Below, piece after piece: positions 1-5,461 of a stretch of 8,133 nt of DNA. The DNA is taken from the NCBI GenBank assembly GCA_017958705.1, contig JAGDCE010000087.1:1-8133 (forward strand), read 5' to 3'. Position numbers and translations under genes: made by a program. The notes under the pieces are model-generated. The model was not told the DNA's origin, did no database searches, and saw only the letters and a program-made list of their open reading frames with translations. Position 1 is the stretch's first letter; every line of letters starts with the position of its first letter. Source of the stretch: Clostridia bacterium. GTDB lineage: Bacteria > Bacillota > Clostridia > Oscillospirales > CAG-272.

Positions 1-171
1 AGGGGTTCCCCGTTGCGAACTGGAGAGCAACGGGGGTTCACGAAAGCCCCCTCCCTACGGGGGAACGGCGGGTCGTCGTGAGCGCCGACCCCCTACGGCA
101 TCGCGCCCCCTCAGATCTCTGATCTGCGGGAGCCGGGGTTCTCCGCCGTGAACAGCGGTGGGGAACCCCGG
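1..171. repeat. GC-rich cluster of inverted repeats (possible structured RNA or repeat element)
   Basis: This gene-free stretch contains at least five stem-loops that can be read directly. CCCCGTTGC (8-16) pairs with GCAACGGGG (27-35). CCCCC (47-51) pairs with GGGGG (59-63). GGGTCG (70-75) pairs with CGACCC (86-91). CAGATC (112-117) pairs with GATCTG (121-126) over a TCT loop. CCGGGGTTC (133-141) pairs with GAACCCCGG (163-171), with an inner CCGC/GCGG stem (143-146/155-158). CCCTACGG occurs twice (53-60 and 91-98). Some arms can pair alternatively, for example GGGGG 32-36 with CCCCC 47-51. Open frames here give only Pro/Arg-rich or Gly-rich low-complexity protein, so I do not call a gene. Its function is unknown; it could be a structured RNA on either strand, an intergenic repeat, or the end of an element starting left of the window. 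Confidence 0.55.
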
Positions 172-173
172 GA

Positions 174-204
174 GGGGAACAGGGGGTATGGGGGATTTGA
201 GGGG
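174..204 (+). other. Putative G-quadruplex motif
   Basis: Four G-tracts of four or five bases lie on the plus strand at 174-177, 182-186, 190-194 and 201-204. The loops are 4, 3 and 6 bases long, which meets the usual G-quadruplex consensus even with a stringent minimum tract of four. Further G-runs flank it (170-172 and 206-208). It lies just upstream of the plus-strand terminator-like hairpin at 220-248 and downstream of the hprK operon end. Folding in vivo is inferred from the pattern alone. Confidence 0.55.
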
Positions 205-219
205 TGGGCACTCCCCCGG

Positions 220-248
220 TGCGCCGGCGGGCGCAATTCATTTTTTTT
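220..248 (+). terminator. Possible plus-strand intrinsic terminator
   Basis: TGCGCC (220-225) and GGCGCA (230-235) form a 6-base GC-rich stem with a 4-base GGCG loop. Five bases, then eight consecutive T (241-248), follow. The gap between stem and T-run is longer than ideal, so this is a moderate call. It would end transcription entering from the left, either from a gene outside the window or from a transcript covering the hairpin cluster at 1-171. It faces the minus-strand terminator at 287-310. Confidence 0.45.
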
Positions 249-286
249 CATTGTTCCGCGCATCCGTCGTCGGAATACCTCACTTT

Positions 287-310
287 AAAAAAAGGAGGGG
301 CCTCCCCTCC
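287..310 (-). terminator. Intrinsic terminator of the thrC-hprK operon
   Basis: Read on the minus strand, GGAGGGG (310-304), an AGG loop (303-301) and CCCCTCC (300-294) form a perfect 7-base GC-rich stem. Seven T follow immediately (293-287). It begins 22 bases after the hprK stop codon, as expected for the end of the four-gene minus-strand operon. Confidence 0.9.
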
Positions 311-332
311 CGTTTTGTATCGGTTTTGTATT

Positions 333-1271
333 TTACTGGCCGCCGTTTATCTGACCCATGAGACGTTTGTTGAACTCCTCCGCCGTATTGTAGCCCATTT
401 TCTTCTGGCGGCTGTTCATCGCGGCGATCTCGATTATGATCGCGAGGTTTCTGCCGGGGCGGACGGGGATCGTGATAGACGGTATATTGATACCGAGTAT
501 CTCCGTATATTCCGATTCGAGTCCGAAGCGGTCGTACATCTTGCCCTGCACCCACTGTTCAAGAGCGATCACGAGGTCGATCTTCTCCGTGAGTTTTACC
601 GCGCCCATACCGAACAGGCGGCGGACGTCGACGATGCCTATCCCGCGCAGCTCGACGTAATGGCGGATTATCTCCGGAGCGGAGCCGACGAGCGTAGTCG
701 CCGAGACGCGTTTGATCTCGACCGCGTCGTCCGCGATAAGTCTGTGGCCGCGCTTGACGAGCTCTATCGCCGTCTCGCTCTTGCCGACGCCGGAATCGCC
801 GAGCATGAGTATACCTTCGCCGTACACCTCGACGAGCACGCCGTGGCGTGTTATACGCGGCGCGAGCGATACGTTCAGAGATGCGATGAGCGCAGACATG
901 AACGCGCTCGTCAGCATCTGTGTGCGAAGCAGCGGCACGCCGTTTTCACGGCAGACGAGGACCTGATCGTCGGAGATCGGCAGATCGGTCGTGAACACGA
1001 TACAGACCGGCTTTTCCTTAGCCAGGCTCTCGAAACTCTGTCTGCGCTGATCGTCCGGCAGCGAGCAGAGATATTCGTACTCCACCCTTCCTATTATCTG
1101 GATCCTGTCGCGGTCGAACAGCTTGCCGAAGCCGGACAGCTTCAGCCCGGGACGGTTAACGTCGCTGCGGCTGACCTCGATCTTTTCGGGGTCGTCCGGG
1201 CAGTATATCGTCTGCAGCTGGAATTCCTCGATTATTTTTGACAGCGGTATGGTATAGATCTCGTTTTCCAT
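333..1271 (-). CDS. hprK: HPr kinase/phosphorylase
   Basis: The 312-residue product is HprK, the cytoplasmic bifunctional enzyme that phosphorylates the phosphotransferase protein HPr on Ser46 and removes that phosphate. It is the sensor step of carbon catabolite control in Firmicutes. The N-terminal domain covers about 1-130. The catalytic domain shows the His of HGVLVEV (H143), the P-loop GDSGVGKSE (158-166, with K164 and S165), the acidic pair D181/D182 in LIADDAVEI, the HprK signature ELRGIGIVDVRRLFG (207-221), and the C-terminal IPVRPGRNLAIIIE segment (268-281). Length matches the family norm of about 310, and no key residue is missing. The ATG start is supported by GGGGTGA (1282-1276), a Shine-Dalgarno-like sequence overlapping the hslO stop. 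It is the last gene of the operon, 4 bases after hslO, and a terminator follows. HPr (ptsH) is not in the window. Confidence 0.97.
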   Translation of the reverse strand: MENEIYTIPLSKIIEEFQLQTIYCPDDPEKIEVSRSDVNRPGLKLSGFGKLFDRDRIQIIGRVEYEYLCSLPDDQRRQSFESLAKEKPVCIVFTTDLPISDDQVLVCRENGVPLLRTQMLTSAFMSALIASLNVSLAPRITRHGVLVEVYGEGILMLGDSGVGKSETAIELVKRGHRLIADDAVEIKRVSATTLVGSAPEIIRHYVELRGIGIVDVRRLFGMGAVKLTEKIDLVIALEQWVQGKMYDRFGLESEYTEILGINIPSITIPVRPGRNLAIIIEIAAMNSRQKKMGYNTAEEFNKRLMGQINGGQ

Positions 1272-1275
1272 AATA

Positions 1276-2130
1276 TCACCCCGTTATACTCTTGTCAAAA
1301 CTGAATTTTTTATTGCAGAAGCGGCAGCAGACCTCTATCGTCTCCTGCTCGCTGAAGATCTTCTGCAGTTCCTTTTGCCCGAGCGAGAGCACGGCGCGCA
1401 GCATCCGCTCGCGGCTGCAGTCGCAGACGTATCCGACCTCGGTCTCGTCGAACAGATCGTATCCGATACCGTCGAGCACGCGGTCGAGCAGCTGTTCGCA
1501 GCTCTGACCGCCGGCGATCAGCGAAGATATGCCGGTGACGTTTACCACGTTGTTTTCAAGTATCTTTACGATTTCGTCGTCGGCGTGCGGCAACAGTTGC
1601 ACGAGCACGCCGCCGGCACCGGCGCACGAAAGATCGCGGTCGACGAGCACGCCGAGCGAAAGCAGCGTCGGCGTCTGCTCGCTGTTCGCGTAATACGACG
1701 CGACGTCCTCGGCGATTTCGCCGGAGACGATCTGCAAAATGCCGGTGACGGGCTCTTTCAGCCCGACGTCGCGCACGACGCTCATGTATCCGGCGCCGAC
1801 TGCGCCCGATACGTCAAGCTTTCCGTTCGGCTTCAGCGGCAGATCGACGGCGGGATTTTCGATATACCCCTTTACGTTGCCGTAATAATCAGCCACCGCC
1901 ATTATGATGCCGGCTGGTCCGTCGCCCTTGAACGTCAAGGTGACCTGATCGTCTTTGTTTTTGAGCCTCGAGCCCATGAGCGAAGCCGCGGTCAGCGTCC
2001 TGCCGAGCGCCGCCGTCGCCGTAGGCGAGGTGTTGTGATATTTTATCGCTTCGTTTACTATATCGGTCGAATCGATGACCATCGCGACGGCTGAACCGTC
2101 CTTCGTCATCGCTCTTATGATCCTGCTCAT
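1276..2130 (-). CDS. hslO: Redox-regulated molecular chaperone Hsp33
   Basis: The 284-residue product is Hsp33, a cytoplasmic holdase that is activated when oxidation forms disulfides in its zinc centre and which then binds unfolding proteins. The C-terminal zinc-binding redox switch is intact: C236-x-C238 in VCDCSRER and C269-x2-C272 in CCRFCNKKF. The extra neighbouring cysteine C268 makes a CCxxC arrangement. The N-terminal domain has recognisable family segments such as TATAALGRTLTAASLMG (37-53), FKGDGPAGII (68-77) and GVLVQLLP (174-181). Length is typical (about 290). The ATG overlaps the methyltransferase stop as ATGA (2130-2127). No strong Shine-Dalgarno is visible (the closest is AGGG directly upstream), so translational coupling is likely. 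It sits between the methyltransferase and hprK in the minus-strand operon. Confidence 0.97.
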   Translation of the reverse strand: MSRIIRAMTKDGSAVAMVIDSTDIVNEAIKYHNTSPTATAALGRTLTAASLMGSRLKNKDDQVTLTFKGDGPAGIIMAVADYYGNVKGYIENPAVDLPLKPNGKLDVSGAVGAGYMSVVRDVGLKEPVTGILQIVSGEIAEDVASYYANSEQTPTLLSLGVLVDRDLSCAGAGGVLVQLLPHADDEIVKILENNVVNVTGISSLIAGGQSCEQLLDRVLDGIGYDLFDETEVGYVCDCSRERMLRAVLSLGQKELQKIFSEQETIEVCCRFCNKKFSFDKSITG

Positions 2131-2873
2131 CCCTGTGTTTTCTTTCTCAGTACGTAATGGACCTTCTCGCTGTCTTCATCGGCGTCGTGGAGCGCCATGC
2201 GGTCATACGCCGCGAGTACCTCGAATCCGCTCTTCTCCGCTGCGGCGCGCAGCTGCCCGTCCGAATACAGATATTCGCTCTGCTCCTCGTCGCGGCGCGT
2301 GTATCTGCCGTCCTCGCCGGGCACGAAACACGACAGATAGAAGTCACAGCGGCGCAGTCTCGGCCTGTAATCGCACGACCAGGCGATAAGTCCGTTTTTG
2401 TTTTCAAGTATGAAATCGTTTTTGCCGTATTTTTCCTCGAACCGCTTTTTTGTATTCACGTCGAAGATGAAAAGTCCCGACGGCGGCAGGAACCGGCAGA
2501 CGCCGGAAAACGTCCGCTCGACGTCGTCGTATTCCGGCAAATAGTTTATGCTGTCAAGGCAGCAGATCACAGCGTCGACCGTGCCGTAAAGGTCTATGCT
2601 GCGCATATCCTGGTGCAGCAGCAGCGCCGACGGCGCGTGTTCGTGCGCGAGCGCGAGCATCTCCTCCGAGCGGTCTATCCCGATCATATCGTACCCGAGG
2701 CGGCACATCGCCGCCGTGACGGTGCCGGTGCCGCAGCAAAGGTCGAGCACGGTATGCGGCTTCTTTTCGGCGAAACGGCTGAAAAGCTCGTCCATATACG
2801 CCGCCCACATATTGGGCGATTCACCTCTGAAGCCGTCGTAGAGCGCGGCTATCGCCGTATATTCGTTTCCCAT
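2127..2873 (-). CDS. Class I SAM-dependent methyltransferase, substrate unknown
   Basis: From the ATG at 2873 the product has 248 residues and a Rossmann-fold class I methyltransferase pattern. Motif I VLDLCCGTG (about 42-50) binds S-adenosylmethionine. GID (65-67) supplies the acidic residue for the ribose, QDMR (88-91) matches the adenine-contact region, and DAVICCLDSINYL (100-112) matches motif IV and its following helix. A later strand reads GLFIFDVNT. These features place it among small soluble methyltransferases of the Methyltransf_25/YqeM-like type, but nothing identifies the substrate, which could be a small molecule, protein or RNA. An in-frame TTG at 2882 would add three residues and overlap thrC by 8 bases; GGAG at 2899-2896 is 13 bases from TTG and 22 from ATG, so neither start is well supported. 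I chose ATG, one base after the thrC stop. The end overlaps hslO by 4 bases. Confidence 0.88.
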   Translation of the reverse strand: MGNEYTAIAALYDGFRGESPNMWAAYMDELFSRFAEKKPHTVLDLCCGTGTVTAAMCRLGYDMIGIDRSEEMLALAHEHAPSALLLHQDMRSIDLYGTVDAVICCLDSINYLPEYDDVERTFSGVCRFLPPSGLFIFDVNTKKRFEEKYGKNDFILENKNGLIAWSCDYRPRLRRCDFYLSCFVPGEDGRYTRRDEEQSEYLYSDGQLRAAAEKSGFEVLAAYDRMALHDADEDSEKVHYVLRKKTQG

Positions 2874-2874
2874 A

Positions 2875-4341
2875 TCAGACAAGCGAGCTCGCCATCTCCG
2901 ACGGGTCGATCGATCCGCTGAATCTGACTTTCTTTGTCGAAAGCGAGGCGAGCGGAGCCGGTATCTTTGTGCCGGTCAGCTCGGACAGCTCGTAAAGCGG
3001 CGAGAGCACGCCGCGGTCGCCGCGCACCTTGTGGCCGAGCGCTTCAAGCACGGCGGGCGCGAATTTGTACGGGCTGGCGGTCGACACGGTGACGACGGTC
3101 TGTCCGGTGCGCTCCGCGTACTCGCGCGCCTGTCTTGCGGCGACGGCGGTATGCGTGTCGATCAGCACGCCGGTCTGTTCGTAAGTATCTTTTATTTCGG
3201 AAAGCGTCTGTGCCTCGCTTGTGCAGCCGCCCTCGAATATCGCGCCGATCTTCAAAAGCTCCTCGCGGCTGATCTCATATCTGCCGGTCGAGGCGAGCTG
3301 TCTCATATACGCCGCGGTCTTTCCCGCACCGACGGTAAAGTACAGGAGGCGTTCGAGGTTTGACGAGATCAGTATATCCATGGACGGCGACACCGTCTGC
3401 CGGAACACTCTGTTTCTGTCGTACACGCCGGTCTGCAGAAAATCGGTCAGCACGTTGTTTTCATTTGACGCGCAGATGAATTTCGACACCGGCAGACCCA
3501 TGCGGTACGCGATATATCCCGCGAAAATATTGCCGAAGTTGCCGGTGGGGACGCAGTACGCGATGCGGTCGCCGGCTTTGATCACGCCCTGCGCGCACAG
3601 ATCAGCGTACGCGCTTATATAATATACGATCTGCGGCGCGAGCCTGCCCCAGTTGATGGAGTTCGCGCTCGTCAGTATATAGCCTTTGCCGTACAGCTCG
3701 CGGTTGAGCGCCGCGTCGCCGAATATCTTTTTGACGCCGTTCTGCGCGTCGTCGAAATTGCCGTTTATCGCCTGTACGGAGACGTTGCCGCCCTCCTGCG
3801 TCGACATCTGCAGCTTCTGTATATCGCTGACGCCGTCGACCGGGTAGAACACCTTTATGCGCACACCGTCAATGTCGCGGTATCCTTCGAGCGCCGCTTT
3901 TCCGGTATCGCCCGAGGTCGCGACGAGGATATACGCCGTATGATCCTCGCCCGTCGAGGTCAGGGCGCGCGAAAGCAGACGCGGCATTATCTGCAGCGCC
4001 ATATCCTTGAACGCACACGTCGGTCCGTGGAACAGCTCGAGCATATATCTGCCCTCTCCGAGCTTTGATACCGGCGCGGCGCCGCCTGAAAACGAGCTTT
4101 CCTTATACGCCGCGCGGCAGTCCGCGAGCAGCTCGTCTTTGTCGTAATCGGGCAGAAACAGCGAGAGGATCTCCGCAGCGCGGCCGGCGTAGTCGAGCCC
4201 GGCGATGCGCGAAAACAGCTCTTCCGTCAAAAGCGGTATGCGGTCCGGCACGAAAAGCCCGCCGTTGTCCGCTATTCCTTTTTTGATCGCGGCGGCGGAG
4301 CTGACGCCCTGCACGCCTCCGCGTGTTGAAATGTACTTCAT
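2875..4341 (-). CDS. thrC: Threonine synthase
   Basis: The 488-residue product is the pyridoxal-phosphate enzyme that converts O-phosphohomoserine to threonine, the last step of threonine synthesis in the cytoplasm. The N-terminus MKYISTRGG is the family's usual opening. The cofactor lysine is K112 in HGPTCAFKDMALQ. ATSGDTGKAA (141-150) binds phosphate, and VPTGNFGN (264-271) is the glycine-rich cofactor-phosphate loop. YKFAPAVLEALG near the C-terminus is also typical. The length fits the longer threonine synthases of Clostridia and other bacteria rather than the roughly 430-residue E. coli form. It is the first gene of the minus-strand operon, about 24 bases downstream of the predicted start of transcription. 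No convincing Shine-Dalgarno precedes the ATG. No hom, thrB or asd lies nearby, and the short leader leaves no room for a T-box or attenuator. Confidence 0.97.
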   Translation of the reverse strand: MKYISTRGGVQGVSSAAAIKKGIADNGGLFVPDRIPLLTEELFSRIAGLDYAGRAAEILSLFLPDYDKDELLADCRAAYKESSFSGGAAPVSKLGEGRYMLELFHGPTCAFKDMALQIMPRLLSRALTSTGEDHTAYILVATSGDTGKAALEGYRDIDGVRIKVFYPVDGVSDIQKLQMSTQEGGNVSVQAINGNFDDAQNGVKKIFGDAALNRELYGKGYILTSANSINWGRLAPQIVYYISAYADLCAQGVIKAGDRIAYCVPTGNFGNIFAGYIAYRMGLPVSKFICASNENNVLTDFLQTGVYDRNRVFRQTVSPSMDILISSNLERLLYFTVGAGKTAAYMRQLASTGRYEISREELLKIGAIFEGGCTSEAQTLSEIKDTYEQTGVLIDTHTAVAARQAREYAERTGQTVVTVSTASPYKFAPAVLEALGHKVRGDRGVLSPLYELSELTGTKIPAPLASLSTKKVRFSGSIDPSEMASSLV

Positions 4342-4371
4342 ATCGTTTACCGTTTATGTATAGTTTTTTGT

Positions 4372-4400
4372 ATTGTACCACAAAACGCGCAAAAAGTCAA
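4372..4400 (-). promoter_or_regulatory. Sigma-A-type promoter of the thrC operon
   Basis: On the minus strand TTGACT (4400-4395) is a -35 box with five of six consensus bases. After a 17-base spacer comes TACAAT (4377-4372), a -10 box with five of six. A TG one base before the -10 gives an extended -10. The segment just upstream (4401-4420) is AT-rich and resembles an UP element. Transcription should begin near 4365, giving a leader of about 24 bases. Confidence 0.85.
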
Positions 4401-4449
4401 TCCATATAAAAAGAATAAACACGCCCCCGGGTTAATTTAGTGCCGCCTA

Positions 4450-4478
4450 TTGATTTTCCGCGTCATCCGTGATATAAT
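4450..4478 (+). promoter_or_regulatory. Sigma-A-type promoter of the methylase-mannosidase pair
   Basis: TTGATT (4450-4455), a 17-base spacer and a perfect TATAAT (4473-4478) form a typical vegetative promoter. Transcription should begin near 4485, about 22 bases before the ATG at 4507. The -35 box lies 49 bases from the divergent thrC -35 box, so the two polymerases need not exclude each other. No obvious operator or CcpA-type cre site is visible between them. Confidence 0.85.
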
Positions 4479-4506
4479 CTCTTTATAAATCAAAAGGGAA
4501 AAAGAT

Positions 4507-5454
4507 ATGATTTCGGCTGATTATTTCGATAAATTCAAATGCAAATGCGGACAGTGCCGCAGCGTCTGCTGCGGCGGTTGGGGTATAACGGTATCCGACG
4601 AGGAGTACTTCCGTCTGCTCGGACTGGACTGCCCGGCTGATCTGCGGAGCATCCTCGACTGCGCGCTCGCCGTCGTCGACGATCCGCGCCCGGAGCGGTA
4701 TGCGATGATGAAGCCGTCTTACACCGGAAAATGCCGGCTGATAAACGACGAGGGACTGTGCTCGCTTCAGCTCGCCTGCGGCGAGGAGGTCCTGCCCGCG
4801 GTGTGCCGGATGTATCCGCGCTCGGTGACCGGAACGCACGCCGGCTGTTCCGCAAGCTGTGAGCGCGTCGTCGAGCTGCTGATGCGCGAAAAACCGCTGA
4901 CGTTCTCCGCGCCGCTCCCCGAGCCTATGGCGTCGTACGTGAATGCGCTGCAGCGCCGCGAAAAGCCGCTTAAAGAGCGGATCGCGGAGCTTTTGCCGGA
5001 CGTTCTGCCGCGCGGTCTTTCGGACTCTTATTACGGGCTGCTCTGCGCGTATACCGCCGCGATGGCGGAGGCGTCGGAGCGCTTTGCCGAGACCGTTGAC
5101 GAAGCCGTCCGCGGGTACGGCGGAAAAGAGGAGGCGCTGTACCGCGAAATCGAGGCGTTCGACCGCCGTTTTCCCGAAGCGGAGAACCGGTATGAAAACC
5201 TTATCGTTAACCGGATGTTTCTGACGGACTTTCCGGGCGACGATATAAAAACGGCGCTTTGCGGTATCGTCTGCGAATACGCGCTCCTGCGCTTCGCGTC
5301 CGCCGGGTGTGAGACGGAGGAGGGATTCGTCGACGCCGCCGCGTCTTTATACAGATTCATAGGTCACACGAATTTCAACAAGAACAGCCGTGTCGCGATC
5401 GAGCGGTGCGGCGCATATTCCGCGGACGGGCTCTCCGCTCTGCTGAGACTGTGA
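4507..5454 (+). CDS. FliB-type (flagellin) lysine N-methylase family protein
   Basis: The 315-residue product matches the Cys-rich family typified by Salmonella FliB, which methylates lysines of flagellin using S-adenosylmethionine. Visible hallmarks are an N-terminal cluster C12-x-C14-x2-C17-x3-C21-C22, then C76, C85, C91 and C100 in the segment CRLINDEGLCSLQLACGE (76-93) with LPAVCRMYPR (96-105), then C114 and C118. The cysteine spacing suggests a metal or Fe-S site; FliB has been reported, from memory, to use a [4Fe-4S] centre. No signal peptide or membrane segment is seen, so it should be cytoplasmic. It is shorter than Salmonella FliB (about 400 residues), mostly in the C-terminal half. 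AAAGGGA (4493-4499), 7 bases before ATG, supports the start. No flagellar gene is in view, so the true substrate is uncertain and I give no gene symbol. The mannosidase follows 7 bases downstream. Confidence 0.8.
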   Translation: MISADYFDKFKCKCGQCRSVCCGGWGITVSDEEYFRLLGLDCPADLRSILDCALAVVDDPRPERYAMMKPSYTGKCRLINDEGLCSLQLACGEEVLPAVCRMYPRSVTGTHAGCSASCERVVELLMREKPLTFSAPLPEPMASYVNALQRREKPLKERIAELLPDVLPRGLSDSYYGLLCAYTAAMAEASERFAETVDEAVRGYGGKEEALYREIEAFDRRFPEAENRYENLIVNRMFLTDFPGDDIKTALCGIVCEYALLRFASAGCETEEGFVDAAASLYRFIGHTNFNKNSRVAIERCGAYSADGLSALLRL

Positions 5455-5461
5455 GGACAAC

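Noticed and set aside
38..241. A small minus-strand open frame in the left hairpin region
   Set aside because: It is Pro/Arg-rich, spans several inverted repeats and has no ribosome site, so it is most likely non-coding.
204..1241. A 345-residue plus-strand open frame opposite hprK
   Set aside because: It is the antisense shadow of a clear hprK. The protein is low-complexity and charged, has no recognisable motif, and its start lies in the gene-free repeat region.
1375..2921. Long plus-strand open frames (1375-2094 and 2157-2921) opposite hslO and the methyltransferase
   Set aside because: They are rich in Arg, Val, Ala and Asp with no domain, and arise from the GC-biased third codon positions of the real genes on the other strand.
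4342..4506. Riboswitch, T-box or cre operator in the divergent promoter region
   Set aside because: Both predicted leaders are only about 22-24 bases long, and I found no match to these elements between the promoters.
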